64,000 bases of DNA from positions 1 through 64,000 of the forward strand of contig NZ_SHKI01000004.1 in the NCBI RefSeq assembly GCF_004217175.1, written 5' to 3'. The DNA is from Leucobacter luti (GTDB lineage Bacteria; Actinomycetota; Actinomycetes; Actinomycetales; Microbacteriaceae). The notes under the pieces are model-generated. The model ran no database searches. It worked only from the letters and a program-made list of their open reading frames with translations, and was not told where the DNA came from. The position numbers were made by a program, and so were the translations under genes. This document shows, piece after piece, positions 1 through 10,786 of the stretch (positions are counted from its first letter, which is position 1; each line of letters begins with the position of its first letter).

Positions 1-166
<166 letters not shown>

Positions 167-186
167 ACTCGGGGATCGATGCGTCG

Positions 187-1401
187 TTATTCAGCGCTCA
201 CTCCCAGCACGGTGTGGGTGAGCTGCGACAGCGGCTCGCTCAGCGCGTTCAGCTGTGCGCCGAGCTCGTTGCGGGCGTCCTGGTCAACGGTCGAGTAGTC
301 GACGAAGCCGTCGTCGTAGTCACCGTACTCGGCGAGCAGATCCAGCATGGCGGCGAACTGCGTGTCGAGCGTCTGCACGAGCTCCGCACCGGCTTCACCC
401 TTCGACTCGGCGATGTTGCGGACGGCCTCGTACGCGACCTGCGCGCCCTCGACGTTTGCCGTGAAGTCGTAGAGGTCGGTGTGCGCGAACTCGTTCTCCT
501 CACCCGGGAGCTTGCCATCGGGTGCCGCGACCTCGTCGAGGAGGCCAATCGCGCCGTTCGTGATGTCGCTGAGGCTCAGCGAGAAGTCGTCCGAGTGCAC
601 GAGGTCGTACAGCGAAGTGATGTCTGCCACCAGCTTGTCGCCAAGCTCGGTGCGCTCCGCCGTGGTCAGCGCCACGATCTTCTCGTCCGGGTAGTTTTCG
701 GCGGCCGCGTCGAGCCAGAGATCCATTTCGATGCGGTGGAAGCCGGTGAACGGCAGCCCCTCGGCCTCGGCGCCCGGCTTGCGGTAGTCGATCGCCGGGT
801 CGAGGTCGCCGAACTGCTCGGCGGTCGGCTCGATCCGCTCGTAGCTCACGCGCGCGAGCGGGAACAGTGCCTTCGCCTGCGCGTCGTCGCCGGCGACGTA
901 GGCGTCGACGAACTCCTGGACCTGCGGCAGCAGCTCCGCCGCCTGGCTCTTCACGTACGCGGTGTAGCTGGTGACCGCCGCGGCCTCGCCCTCGGCGTCG
1001 TCGGCGCTCGCCTCGACGGTGTCACCCGTGACAGTGAACGCGGTCTGGCCGATCCCGGCGCCCACCATGCCCGGCTTGCACACCGTGAAGTAGTTGCCCG
1101 GCTGGGCGACGAGGGTGAGGTCGCGGCTCGCGCCAGGCGCGATGTTCTCGACCTCGCCGATGATGCTCAGCTCGTTCTCCGCGAGCACGTAGAACTCGGT
1201 GACCTGCTCCCCCGAGTTGGTGACGGTGAAGGTGATGGGGCCGCTCGCGGCGGTGTCGGCGCTCACGGCGCAGCTGTCGGCACCGGAGTCGACGGTGAGC
1301 GCGGCGGCCTCGCCGGTGCCGGCGTTCGGCACACACCCGGTGAGGGTCAGCGCGCCTGCGGCGACGAGGGCGGCGATGGTGAGGGGTCTACAGACGTGCA
1401 C
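187..1401 (-). CDS. efeO: EfeO-type iron uptake lipoprotein (cupredoxin + M75 imelysin domain)
   Basis: Periplasmic/cell-surface component of the EfeUOB ferrous iron importer, thought to bind iron and pass it to the EfeU permease. The 404-aa product starts with a lipoprotein signal whose lipobox LTGC ends at Cys23. It is followed by a cupredoxin-like domain (about 35-128) and a helical M75/imelysin domain (about 145-395). The HxxE metal motif reads HRIE at 222-225. It lies 8 bp downstream of efeU in the same direction, so the two are one operon. In most relatives efeB, a Tat-exported haem peroxidase, follows; here the window ends in G/C noise, so efeB is either cut off or absent. Family assignment is firm; the metal role is inferred from family knowledge. 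Confidence 0.93.
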   Translation of the reverse strand: MHVCRPLTIAALVAAGALTLTGCVPNAGTGEAAALTVDSGADSCAVSADTAASGPITFTVTNSGEQVTEFYVLAENELSIIGEVENIAPGASRDLTLVAQPGNYFTVCKPGMVGAGIGQTAFTVTGDTVEASADDAEGEAAAVTSYTAYVKSQAAELLPQVQEFVDAYVAGDDAQAKALFPLARVSYERIEPTAEQFGDLDPAIDYRKPGAEAEGLPFTGFHRIEMDLWLDAAAENYPDEKIVALTTAERTELGDKLVADITSLYDLVHSDDFSLSLSDITNGAIGLLDEVAAPDGKLPGEENEFAHTDLYDFTANVEGAQVAYEAVRNIAESKGEAGAELVQTLDTQFAAMLDLLAEYGDYDDGFVDYSTVDQDARNELGAQLNALSEPLSQLTHTVLGVSAE

Positions 1402-1409
1402 GGTGGCTC

Positions 1410-2312
1410 CTAGTTGGCTGGAAGTAGATCGGGAACAGGACGGGGAGCGCGGGCGGGGCGAACCGCGCGGCGCAAGAACAGGGTGAGCGTGGGGATGAGG
1501 TACAGGGCGTAGCCGAGCAGCTCAAGCTTGGTCATCTCCGGGGCGAAACCGATGGTGCCCTTGAGGAGGCTGCCGAGCACGCCGTCCGGGGCGATGATGT
1601 GCGGGATCCGGAATGCCCACGCCGATTCGCCGTACCAGGCCTGGACGAACGCGCTCGCCCCCTCGGGCGCAGCCGCGAACGGGCCGGGGAGCACGGCGGC
1701 CTCCTGCAGATCGTGGATCCCGTAGGCGACAACGCCCGCGGCGAAGACGATGAGCAGCGCCCCGGTCCAGGTGAAGAAGCGGGCGAGATTGACCCGGAGC
1801 ATGCCGCGGTAGATGAGCCAGCCGAGCGCCACGGCGACGAGGATCCCGCCCACTGCCGCGAGCAGGCCGAGCAGCGGCGCCTCACCCGAGGATCGGGTCG
1901 TGGCCCAGATGAAGAGCGCGGTCTCGAGGCCCTCGCGGCCGACCGAGAGGAAGCCAACGAGCACGATCCCCCAGCCGGATCCGGCGATCGCGTCGCCGAG
2001 CTGGCCCTCGAGCTCGCTGCGCATCCCCTTAGCGGTGCGCAGCATCCAGAAGACCATCCAGGTGACGAGGCCGACCGCGAGGAGCGACAGTGAGCCGCCG
2101 ATGATCTCCTGCGCCGTGAACGAGAGCCCGTACGCGCCGAAGGTGAGCACCGCACCGACACCGAGCGAGACCGCCACCGCGAGCGCCACGCCGGCCCAGA
2201 TGCGCCAGGCGACGTCGCGGCGCCCGATCCGGTTGACGTAGGCGAGCAGTATCCCGACCACGAGCGCGGCCTCAAGCCCCTCGCGCAGGCCGATCAGAAA
2301 CGTTCCGAGCAT
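1410..2312 (-). CDS. efeU: EfeU, FTR1-family iron permease
   Basis: Integral membrane iron permease of the EfeUOB system. The start chosen is the ATG at 2312, because the product then begins [16 protein letters not shown] as FTR1 proteins do; the open frame continues upstream but the extra 43 residues are not family-like and would overlap the iron box. The 300-aa protein has about seven hydrophobic segments and both REGLE motifs that carry iron-binding glutamates (REGLE at 10-14 and again in [10 protein letters not shown] near the middle). efeO follows after 8 bp. A DtxR/IdeR-like inverted repeat lies 37-54 bp upstream, which suggests repression by iron-loaded DtxR. Confidence 0.92.
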   Translation of the reverse strand: MLGTFLIGLREGLEAALVVGILLAYVNRIGRRDVAWRIWAGVALAVAVSLGVGAVLTFGAYGLSFTAQEIIGGSLSLLAVGLVTWMVFWMLRTAKGMRSELEGQLGDAIAGSGWGIVLVGFLSVGREGLETALFIWATTRSSGEAPLLGLLAAVGGILVAVALGWLIYRGMLRVNLARFFTWTGALLIVFAAGVVAYGIHDLQEAAVLPGPFAAAPEGASAFVQAWYGESAWAFRIPHIIAPDGVLGSLLKGTIGFAPEMTKLELLGYALYLIPTLTLFLRRAVRPARAPRPVPDLLPAN

Positions 2313-2348
2313 GTGTGGCGCTGCCTTGTCTGCGAGAGGTGTGATGAT

Positions 2349-2366
2349 GGTTAGGCAATCCTTACC
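2349..2366. promoter_or_regulatory. DtxR/IdeR-like iron box upstream of efeU
   Basis: GGTTAGG-CAAT-CCTTACC is an inverted repeat with one mismatch between arms. It resembles the DtxR/IdeR consensus TTAGGTTAGCCTAACC at 12 of 16 positions counted by eye. It sits just upstream of the iron importer gene and nowhere near another gene start, so iron-dependent repression of efeUO is the natural reading. Binding is inferred. Confidence 0.6.
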
Positions 2367-2427
2367 GGAGCCCGGGATTACATTACTCCCCCGCGGCCCC
2401 GGCGACAACTCCGGGCCGGGCACGCGC

Positions 2428-2467
2428 AAAAAAAAAGACAACCCCCACCGAAGCGGTGGGGGTTGTC
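2428..2467 (-). terminator. Intrinsic terminator of serA
   Basis: A perfect 14-bp stem (2437-2450 with 2454-2467, 3-nt loop) is followed, on the minus strand, by nine T residues (2436-2428). It begins 21 bp past the serA stop codon. This is the strongest intrinsic terminator in the window. Confidence 0.93.
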
Positions 2468-2488
2468 TCGCGAGCGACGCGGCTGCGA

Positions 2489-4081
2489 CTACAGTGCGTC
2501 GATGTCGATCGTGTGGAGCTCGTCCGCCCCGATCGCAACGCGCAGGCGCGCGATCACGTCGTCGGCAACGGGCGCGTCGACGGAGAGCACCGACAGCGCG
2601 GTCCCCTTCTTCTCGTCGCGGGCAATCTGCAGCCCGGCGATGTTGACGCCGGCCTCGCCAAGCTCACTGCCGTACGCCGCGACAATGCCGGGGCGGTCGG
2701 TGTAGCTGAACACGATGAGGTGCTCGGGGATCGGCAGCTCGACCTCGTAGCCGTTCACCTCAACGATCTTCTCGATCTGCTTGGGGCCGGTGAGCGTGCC
2801 CGAGACCGAGAGCGCGGTGCCATCGGTGAGCGCGCCGCGGATTGTGATCACGTTGCGGTAGCTCTCCGACTGGGCGTCGACCGCGAAGCGCACCTCGACG
2901 TTGCGCTGCTCGGCGAGCAGGGGCGCGTTGACGTACGAGACTGGGTCGCTGACCACCTTCGAGAAGATGCCCTTGAGCGCGGCGAGGCGCAGCGCCTCAA
3001 CGTTGCGCTCGGCGAGCTCGCCGTGCACCTCGATGTCGAGCGAGGCGAGCGGGCCGGCCGCGAGGCCCGCAAACACCTGGCCGAGCTTCTCAGTGAGCGG
3101 CAGCCCGGGGCGCACGTACTCGTCGATGACGCCGCCCGCGACGTTAACCGCGTCGGGCACCAGGTCGCCAGCGAGGGCGAGCCGCACCGACTTTGCCACG
3201 GACACGCCAGCCTTCTCCTGCGCTTCTTCAGTGGATGCGCCGAGGTGCGGGGTGACGTTGACCGTGGGGAGGCCCGTGAGCGCGGTGTCTGCCGGCGGCT
3301 CCTGCACGAACACGTCGAGCGCCGCACCGGCGATCTCGCCAGCCGTGAGTGCCTCCGCGAGCGCCGCTTCGTCGATGAGGCCGCCGCGAGCGACGTTCAC
3401 GACGTAGGCGGTGCGCTTCATTGCCTTGAGCTGCTCAGCGCCGATCATGCCGAGCGTCTCCGGCGTGCGGGGCATGTGGATCGTGAGGAAGTCGGCGCGC
3501 TCAACGAGCTCGTCGAGCGTCACGAGCTGCACCCCGAGCTGCTGGGCGCGCGCCGCCGTGACGTAGGGGTCGTAGGCCACGAGCTCGACTCCGAAGCCGC
3601 GGAGCCGCTCAGCGACGAGCGCACCGATCCGGCCGAGGCCGATAATGCCGATCGTCTTCTCGTAGAGCTCGGTACCGGTGAACGACGAGCGCTTCCACTG
3701 CCCCACCGAGAGCGAAGCGTGCGCGCGCTGCAGGTGGCGCGCGAGGCCGAGGATGTGCGCGACCGTGAGCTCAGCGGCGCTGATCACGTTCGAGGTCGGC
3801 GCGTTGACAACCATGACGCCGGCCTGCGTTGCGGCCTTGATATCAACGTTGTCGAGGCCGACGCCCGCGCGGGCAACCACCTTGAGTTTCGGCGCCCAAC
3901 CGAGCGCCTCAGCGTCGATCTGCGTAGCGGAGCGCACCAGCACCGCGTCAGCGGTCGCGAGCGCCGAGCGCAGCGCGTCGCGGTCAGTTCCGTCGACGTG
4001 CACCACCTCGAAGTCGGGGCCGAGCGCGGCGATTGTGGCGGGTGAGAGTTGTTCGGCGATCAGCACGACCGGCGCAGACAT
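2489..4081 (-). CDS. serA: D-3-phosphoglycerate dehydrogenase
   Basis: First step of serine synthesis: oxidises 3-phosphoglycerate to 3-phosphohydroxypyruvate with NAD+ in the cytosol. The ATG at 4081 gives 530 aa ([12 protein letters not shown]), the usual length of the long actinobacterial form. Visible are a Rossmann motif IGLGRIG near residue 148, the catalytic His in PHLGAS, an intervening ASB domain, and a C-terminal ACT domain (from about 455, containing YTDRPGIVA) that senses serine. The gene stands alone between a strong terminator and an upstream small membrane gene. A longer reading from 4165 is possible but adds a non-conserved Arg-rich tail. Confidence 0.96.
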   Translation of the reverse strand: MSAPVVLIAEQLSPATIAALGPDFEVVHVDGTDRDALRSALATADAVLVRSATQIDAEALGWAPKLKVVARAGVGLDNVDIKAATQAGVMVVNAPTSNVISAAELTVAHILGLARHLQRAHASLSVGQWKRSSFTGTELYEKTIGIIGLGRIGALVAERLRGFGVELVAYDPYVTAARAQQLGVQLVTLDELVERADFLTIHMPRTPETLGMIGAEQLKAMKRTAYVVNVARGGLIDEAALAEALTAGEIAGAALDVFVQEPPADTALTGLPTVNVTPHLGASTEEAQEKAGVSVAKSVRLALAGDLVPDAVNVAGGVIDEYVRPGLPLTEKLGQVFAGLAAGPLASLDIEVHGELAERNVEALRLAALKGIFSKVVSDPVSYVNAPLLAEQRNVEVRFAVDAQSESYRNVITIRGALTDGTALSVSGTLTGPKQIEKIVEVNGYEVELPIPEHLIVFSYTDRPGIVAAYGSELGEAGVNIAGLQIARDEKKGTALSVLSVDAPVADDVIARLRVAIGADELHTIDIDAL

Positions 4082-4171
4082 CAAGCGAATCCTTCGGGTC
4101 AGCGACAGGGAAACTGCACGAGACTCGCGCAGATTCACCAGTCTACTGCCGCGCCCGGGGCGCACCGCACG

Positions 4172-4492
4172 CTAGGCGAAATATGACGACTCGGGAATCA
4201 CATGCATGAGGTCGAGCTGCAGCACGGCGATGACCGCGATGCCTGCGGCCAGCAGCAGGATCCGGATCCCGGCGCGGCGGCCGCGACCCAGCAGCAGCGC
4301 CGCAGCCAGCAGGATCAGCGGCATCGCGACGCCGAAGACAAGCCAGATCCAACCGGACACGCTCAGCCCGGTGCCGAGCGCCCCGCTGAGGCCGAGCATT
4401 CCGGTGAGGTTTCCCACCCCGGTGACGGTCGCGTAGACGTAGAGCCCTCCGAGAAGGATCCCCACCACCCACGCAAGAACACGCGTGACCAT
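4172..4492 (-). CDS. Small three-helix membrane protein, unknown function
   Basis: A 106-aa protein with three clear hydrophobic helices (about residues 4-25, 38-60 and 68-92) and short polar loops; GRGRR follows helix 2. The ATG at 4492 lies 2 bp after the stop of the upstream membrane gene, so the two are translated as a pair. No catalytic motif is visible and I do not recognise the family. The further-upstream start would run deep into the neighbour. Confidence 0.75.
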   Translation of the reverse strand: MVTRVLAWVVGILLGGLYVYATVTGVGNLTGMLGLSGALGTGLSVSGWIWLVFGVAMPLILLAAALLLGRGRRAGIRILLLAAGIAVIAVLQLDLMHVIPESSYFA

Positions 4493-4494
4493 CG

Positions 4495-5028
4495 TTAGCC
4501 TCCCCGGGCGATCAGCATTGGCAGCGGCAGCAGCACGATCGCACCGATGCCGAGCAGGATTGAGAGCCGGGCAGTGCGCCCGCGCCCGCTCAGCGCGAGC
4601 GCGGTGAAGAACCACAGCGCCGGCGCGAACGGCGCCGCCCAGAACACGATCTGCTGCAGGATCCCGCCGAGCGAGCCGCTGCCGGCCGCGGTGATGGCGT
4701 TCACGGCCGAGTACGCCTGCGCCACGACAAACCAGCCGTATGAGTACAGAAGGTAGAGACCGCCGAACACCCCGAGCGCGACGAGCGCCCCGTTCGAGAC
4801 CTGGTCGGTGCCCGTCGGTTCCGCTGCGGCATCGGCCGCAAGCGCGGCGGTGCCGTCGGCGTCAGCTTCGGCACCAGCAGCATCGGGCGCAGCCGCTGAG
4901 GACTCGGGGCGGGCATCGGGGGCGGCGAGGACGGCTTCGTCAGCATCCGGGGCCTCTGGCTCCCCCTCCACTGTCCAGCCGCTCGCGAGCGCGCTTTCCC
5001 GCGGCGCTCGGACCGTCTTCTTTCGCAT
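4495..5028 (-). CDS. Membrane protein with acidic Ala-rich N-terminus, unknown function
   Basis: A 177-aa protein. Residues 1-75 are hydrophilic and rich in Ala, Asp and Glu, probably disordered and cytoplasmic. Residues 80-177 contain three hydrophobic helices. It forms a two-gene unit with the small membrane protein that follows after 2 bp, and shares a divergent intergenic region with the membrane gene starting at 5189. No family was recognised, and the Ala/Asp-rich segment carries no functional information. Confidence 0.75.
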   Translation of the reverse strand: MRKKTVRAPRESALASGWTVEGEPEAPDADEAVLAAPDARPESSAAAPDAAGAEADADGTAALAADAAAEPTGTDQVSNGALVALGVFGGLYLLYSYGWFVVAQAYSAVNAITAAGSGSLGGILQQIVFWAAPFAPALWFFTALALSGRGRTARLSILLGIGAIVLLPLPMLIARGG

Positions 5029-5188
5029 TGCTCCAGCTTAACTTCGCTCCGCTCTGAGTCACCCGGGAGCCGCCCGCCCGGCGTGTGGCGGGCGGGCAAA
5101 CGGCGAATTCAGACGCTTCCGCCGGCGCGGCGAGAACTACTACAATTGTGAAAGATCCCACTCAGCACGCACAAAGGAACTCGCGATA

Positions 5189-6109
5189 GTGACAGAATCT
5201 GGCAAGAAGAAGAGCGACGAAGCACCGAAGCTCGGCGCCCCTGCCTGGCAGCCCACAGCCGAGGCGAAGGCCAAGGCGACGCGCTTCCGGTGGATCGCCG
5301 CGGCGCTCTGGTTCGTCGCGATCGCGCTCGAGGCTGTGGCGATCTTCTGGCTGCTGCGCCAGCGCGAGTTCGTGGGCGAGGACGGCACCCTGGTGCGCGA
5401 CCCCGAGACCGGGCTTCTCGAGACGCAGAACGCCACCGCGGTGTTCCCGCAGTGGGCGTTCACGACGCTGCTGATCTCGCTCGTGGTGATCGCGGCACTC
5501 GCGATCACCGGCTCCGTGCTCTGGAAGAAAGCGAACCGCCTCGACCCGGCACAGCGGTCCGAGACCGTGCGTTTCTTCGTGCAGAACCAGCTCGGCGCGA
5601 TCATCTCGATCGTCGCGTTCCTGCCGCTGATCATCCTCATTTTCACCAACAAGGACATGGACGGCAAGCAGAAGGGGATCGCGGGCGCACTCGGCGTAAT
5701 CCTCGCGGTCGCCGCCACGGCGATCGGCATCGATCTGAACCCGCCGTCGGTTGAGAAGTACACCGCCGACCAGTCGACCGTGATCCAGCTGCTCGGCGCC
5801 GACGAGGTCGTGTGGGTCGACGGCGGCAAGGTCTACCACGTCTGCGAGGACGTCTCGGACATTCAGACCGGCAGCGACAAGCGCACCGGCACCACGGCTG
5901 AGGCGATCGAGGCCGGGAAGTCGCGCCTGACCCTGAAGTTCGCGAGCGAGCTCCGGGCGTGCGATCTGAACGTGCCGACGAACGCGGCCGAGATTGAGTC
6001 GGCGCTCAAGGAAATCCAGGACGGCAGCACCACCACCACGCTCCCCGCGCCGGTGTGGGCGTCGCCGAGCGATGCTCCGATCGTGGTCGAGAACGCCCCG
6101 GCGGCCTAG
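5189..6109 (+). CDS. Multi-spanning membrane protein of unknown function
   Basis: A 306-aa protein starting at GTG 5189, with AAAGGA (5173-5178) as ribosome binding site and a TACAAT -10-like hexamer at 5141-5146. After a Lys-rich cytoplasmic start there are four hydrophobic segments (about 32-55, 88-110, 132-150 and 160-182), then a soluble domain of about 120 residues with two Cys (in YHVCED and RACDL) that could pair outside the membrane. Similar proteins occur widely in Microbacteriaceae without a known role. A strong hairpin follows the stop. Confidence 0.8.
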   Translation: MTESGKKKSDEAPKLGAPAWQPTAEAKAKATRFRWIAAALWFVAIALEAVAIFWLLRQREFVGEDGTLVRDPETGLLETQNATAVFPQWAFTTLLISLVVIAALAITGSVLWKKANRLDPAQRSETVRFFVQNQLGAIISIVAFLPLIILIFTNKDMDGKQKGIAGALGVILAVAATAIGIDLNPPSVEKYTADQSTVIQLLGADEVVWVDGGKVYHVCEDVSDIQTGSDKRTGTTAEAIEAGKSRLTLKFASELRACDLNVPTNAAEIESALKEIQDGSTTTTLPAPVWASPSDAPIVVENAPAA

Positions 6110-6124
6110 CGCACGCACCACCAC

Positions 6125-6173
6125 ACGACGCCCGTGTCGCGTGCCGCACTCCGGCCCGCGACACGGGCGTCGT
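6125..6173 (+). terminator. Terminator hairpin after the 5189-6109 gene
   Basis: A perfect 17-bp stem (6125-6141 with 6157-6173) with a 15-nt loop starts 16 bp past the stop codon. Few T residues follow, as is common in high-G+C actinobacteria. Confidence 0.7.
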
Positions 6174-6238
6174 TGCGCGCGCGCCCCGGCCGCGCCCGCC
6201 ACCGGGTGCGCCGTGCGAGCGCGCCCTAGGATGAACGA

Positions 6239-8968
6239 GTGAGCCAGCACCTGTTTGATCTCGATCGGATCGGCGCCGGCCTGCCCGTCGCCGCGGCTCG
6301 CGCCGAGCTTGAGCGCGCTGTAGGGACCGGCGCGGCCGTGATCACCGCCCCACCAGGCACCGGCAAGACCACCTACGTGCCGCCGCTCGTTGCGAATCTG
6401 CTCGCGCTCGGCGGGCCCGCTGCGGCGGACCCCGGCACGGCAGCAGCGGGCGGCGGGGCACCCGCCCCCGCGGGGCGCGTGCTGCTTAGTCAACCGCGCC
6501 GCGTCGCCGTGCGCGCGGCGGCCCGCCGCCTCGCGGGGCTCGACGGGAGCCAGCTCGGCGGGCCGGTCGGTTTCACGGTGCGCGGTGAGCGCGAGGTGAG
6601 CCGCAGCACCAGGATCGAGGCGCTCACCCCGGGTGTGCTGCTGCGCCGGCTGCTCGGCGACCCAGAACTGCTCGGCGTCGGCGCCGTGATCCTTGACGAG
6701 GTGCATGAGCGCTCCGTCGACGGCGACCTGCTCCTCGGCATGCTCGCCGAGCTGCGCGAGCTGCGCCCCGACCTCACGCTGATCGCAATGTCGGCCACGC
6801 TCGACGCGGCCGGCGTCGCCGCACTGCTCGGGGACGCCCCCGTGGTCGCCGTGCCCGCGCTGCTCCACCCCCTCGACGTGGCGTACTCCCCCGCGCCGGC
6901 CGCAACGGCCCGGCTCGACGAGCGCGGGGTCACCCGCGACTTCCTCGCGCACGTCGCCCGCGTGGCAATCGCAGAGCAGGCACGGGCCGGCTGCGACGCG
7001 CTCGTGTTCCTCCCCGGCGCACGCGAGGTCGACGCCGTGGCGCAGCAGATTCGAGCCGGCACCGCGGGCGGCCCGGCGGCCGAGCGCGTCGAGGTGCTCC
7101 CCCTGCACGGCAGGATCTCGGCGCGTGAGCAGGATCGGGCAGTCTCCGGCCGCGCGGCCGGTGATCCCCCGCGGATCGTGGTGAGCACCGCGCTCGCCGA
7201 GAGCTCCCTCACCGTGCCCGGGGTGCGGCTGGTGATCGACGCGGGGCTCGCGCGCGAGGTGCGCCGCGACCGCGGCCGCGACATGACGGGGCTCGTCACC
7301 GTGAGCGCATCGCGCGCCAGCGCCGAGCAGCGCGCCGGCCGCGCAGCCCGCCAGGGTCCGGGCCGCGCGGTGCGGGCCTACTCGGAGACCGAGTTCGCCC
7401 GCATGCCGGCCGCGGCCCCGGCCGAGATCCTCTCCGCCGACCTGCTCGACGCGGCACTCCTCCTCGCGGTCTGGGGCACCCCCGGCGGCGCGGGAATGCG
7501 GCTCCTCACCCCGCCCCCACCCGCCGCGATGGCCCAGGCGGTGGCGGGTCTTCACGCGCTCGGGCTCACCGACGCCGCGGGCCGCGCAACACCCCAGGGC
7601 AGCGTTGTCGCCGGGCTGCCCGTCGGTGTGCGTGAGGCGCGGGCGCTGCTCTCCGGCGCCGCCGAGCTCGGTGATCCCGCGCGCGCGGCGGAGATCGTCG
7701 CCGCGATCTCGGACGACCACCGCCACCCCGGGGCAGATCTCGGTGCGCTCCTGCGGGAGCTGCGCTCCGGGCGGGCGCCCGGCTCCGAGCGCTGGCGGCG
7801 GGAGAGCCGCAGACTCGCGCGGATCGCGGCGGAGCAGGCTGCGAAGGGCGCCGGCGCGGCGGGCCAGGCTGCGAGCGGCTCCGGCCCGGCGGGCCGGGCT
7901 GGCGCTCCCGAGGCCGTGGCAGCTGCGGCGGCTGTGGCAGCTGTGGCAGCTGCGGGTGCTGTGGACGCCGCGGATGCCCCCGGCGTGGTCACCGCGCTGG
8001 CGCGCCCCGAGTGGCTCGCACGTCGCACGGGCGAGCACTCCCGCAGCTACCTGCTCGCGAGCGGGACGCGCGCCGCGCTCCCCGAGGGCAGCGCGCTCCA
8101 GGCGAGCGAGTGGCTCGCCGTGCGCGAGGTGCAGCGCGCGGCTGGACGCGCCGCCGACGGCACCGGCGCCGTGATCCGCCTCGCCGCGGCACTCAGCGAG
8201 GCAGACACGCTGCGCATCGGTGCCGCGCTGCGCACGAGCGAGCGCGCCGCACGGGTCGCGGACGGCCGTGTCCGAGTGCAGGAGCAGCGGCGGCTCGGCG
8301 CGATCCTGCTGTCGTCGAGCCCCGCGACCCCCGGGCCAGACGACACCGCACCGGCGTTCGCCGCGCACCTGCGCGAGGCCGGCCTCGCCGCGCTGCGCTG
8401 GACCGACGCCGCCGAGGCGCTGCGCGGGCGACTCGGCCTGCTGCACCGTGAGCTTGGCGCACCCTGGCCCGCGATGGACGACGCCGCCCTACTGACCGGG
8501 GTTACCGACTGGCTCGGCCCAGATCTCGCGCGGCTCGGGCCGCGCTCCTCGCTGCACGGCATCGACGTGGCGGGCGCACTGCGCCGCCTCCTCCCCTGGC
8601 CGGAGGCGGCGCAGCTTGACGCACTCGCTCCCGAGCAGCTCGCGGTTCCCTCCGGGTCGCGCGTGCGCATTGCGTACCCGGCGCCGGACGATCCGAGCGG
8701 CCGCCCCGTGGTCGCCGTCAAGCTGCAGGAGCTGTTCGGCTTCGCGCAGACCCCGCGGATCGCCGACGGGCGCGTGCCGATCCTGTTCCACCTGCTCTCC
8801 CCCGCGCGCAAGCCGCTCGCGGTGACCGACGACCTCGCCTCGTTCTGGAACGGGCCGTACCAGGACGTGCGGCGCGAGATGCGCGGCCGCTACCCGAAGC
8901 ACCCGTGGCCCGAGGACCCCTGGACTGCCGAGGCGACCGCCCGCACGAAGCGCGCGACCCGGGGGTAG
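6239..8968 (+). CDS. hrpB: ATP-dependent RNA helicase HrpB (DEAH/RHA family)
   Basis: Cytosolic DEAH-box helicase; the physiological RNA target of HrpB is not established. The 909-aa product starts at GTG 6239 with AGGA 7 nt upstream. Motif I is PPGTGKT (39-44 region), motif II is DEVH (153-156), motif III is SAT (185-187), followed by a helicase C domain with the AGRAAR motif VI, a ratchet/winged region, and a C-terminal HrpB domain ending near residue 895. Two Ala/Gly-rich insertions (about 60-78 and 540-585) are low complexity and probably linkers; the second is coded by repeated gtggcagct-type triplets. It is somewhat longer than the roughly 820-850 aa typical of the family because of these inserts. 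Confidence 0.93.
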   Translation: MSQHLFDLDRIGAGLPVAAARAELERAVGTGAAVITAPPGTGKTTYVPPLVANLLALGGPAAADPGTAAAGGGAPAPAGRVLLSQPRRVAVRAAARRLAGLDGSQLGGPVGFTVRGEREVSRSTRIEALTPGVLLRRLLGDPELLGVGAVILDEVHERSVDGDLLLGMLAELRELRPDLTLIAMSATLDAAGVAALLGDAPVVAVPALLHPLDVAYSPAPAATARLDERGVTRDFLAHVARVAIAEQARAGCDALVFLPGAREVDAVAQQIRAGTAGGPAAERVEVLPLHGRISAREQDRAVSGRAAGDPPRIVVSTALAESSLTVPGVRLVIDAGLAREVRRDRGRDMTGLVTVSASRASAEQRAGRAARQGPGRAVRAYSETEFARMPAAAPAEILSADLLDAALLLAVWGTPGGAGMRLLTPPPPAAMAQAVAGLHALGLTDAAGRATPQGSVVAGLPVGVREARALLSGAAELGDPARAAEIVAAISDDHRHPGADLGALLRELRSGRAPGSERWRRESRRLARIAAEQAAKGAGAAGQAASGSGPAGRAGAPEAVAAAAAVAAVAAAGAVDAADAPGVVTALARPEWLARRTGEHSRSYLLASGTRAALPEGSALQASEWLAVREVQRAAGRAADGTGAVIRLAAALSEADTLRIGAALRTSERAARVADGRVRVQEQRRLGAILLSSSPATPGPDDTAPAFAAHLREAGLAALRWTDAAEALRGRLGLLHRELGAPWPAMDDAALLTGVTDWLGPDLARLGPRSSLHGIDVAGALRRLLPWPEAAQLDALAPEQLAVPSGSRVRIAYPAPDDPSGRPVVAVKLQELFGFAQTPRIADGRVPILFHLLSPARKPLAVTDDLASFWNGPYQDVRREMRGRYPKHPWPEDPWTAEATARTKRATRG

Positions 8969-9060
8969 GACGCGGGCCCGTGCCCGTGAGCGCCCGGGCC
9001 TGAACTCACCCGCGCCCGCCCTGGCCCAGGCCCCCAGCTCCCCAGACGCCCGAGTGTACG

Positions 9061-9097
9061 CAAAAGCCCCCTTCGCGTGACGCGAAGGGGGCTTTTG
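9061..9097. terminator. Bidirectional terminator between hrpB and ilvC
   Basis: A perfect 17-bp stem (9061-9077 with 9081-9097, 3-nt loop) has AAAA at one base and TTTT at the other. It can therefore end transcription from both convergent genes. Two direct copies of GGGAGGCAAGC follow (about 9107 and 9127) with no evident role. Confidence 0.85.
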
Positions 9098-9170
9098 GCT
9101 CCACTCAAGGGAGGCAAGCTCACTCGAGGGAGGCAAGCCCCGCCCGAGTGGAGCCAAGCAAGCTGGGCGC

Positions 9171-10244
<1,074 letters not shown>

Positions 10245-10274
10245 CTATGCGGGTCGCCGGCGGCGACGGCCCGG

Positions 10275-10784
10275 CTAGTTCTTAAACACTCGTTCGGTAA
10301 TCGACTTGGATCCGCGGCCCATGGCGATCAGCCCGGACTGCGCGATTTCCTTGATGCCGTACTGCTCAAGCACCTTCAGGAACGCCTCGATCTTGCCGGA
10401 GTCGCCCGTGACCTCGATGGTGAGGGCGTCGGGGACGACGTCGACCACGCGCGCGCGGAACAGGTTGACCGCCTCGAGCACGTGCGAGCGCGTCTGGTTG
10501 TCGGCGCGCACCTTGATCAGCACGTGTTCGCGCTGCACGGAGCTTGCTTCGTCCAGCTCAACGATCTTGATCACGTTGACGAGCTTGTTGAGCTGCTTCG
10601 TGAGCTGCTCAAGCAGGGTTTCGTCTTCGTCGACCACGACGGTGATGCGGGACAGGCCACGCATCTCGGTCGGGCCGACCGCGAGCGATTCGATGTTGAA
10701 GCCACGGCGGGCGAAGAGGCCCGCAACGCGGGTCAGCAGGCCGGGCTTGTCCTCCACGAGGAGGCTGAGAACGCGACGGCTCAT
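10275..10784 (-). CDS. ilvN: Acetolactate synthase small (regulatory) subunit
   Basis: Regulatory subunit that confers valine feedback inhibition on IlvB. The ATG at 10784 (MSRRVLSLLVEDKPG) gives 169 aa; it starts 2 bp past the ilvB stop, and its ribosome binding site GGAGGGAG lies inside the ilvB end, so the two are translationally linked. The N-terminal ACT domain (about 4-78) contains the expected PGLLTRVAGLF helix, and the C-terminal dimer domain is complete. Confidence 0.96.
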   Translation of the reverse strand: MSRRVLSLLVEDKPGLLTRVAGLFARRGFNIESLAVGPTEMRGLSRITVVVDEDETLLEQLTKQLNKLVNVIKIVELDEASSVQREHVLIKVRADNQTRSHVLEAVNLFRARVVDVVPDALTIEVTGDSGKIEAFLKVLEQYGIKEIAQSGLIAMGRGSKSITERVFKN

Positions 10785-10786
10785 GG

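Noticed and set aside
5162..8446. Very long open frame (about 1090 codons) on the minus strand antisense to the 5189 gene and hrpB
   Set aside because: It is rich in Arg, Gly, Ala and His with no domain signal, overlaps well-supported genes on the other strand, and is the expected by-product of third-position G/C bias.
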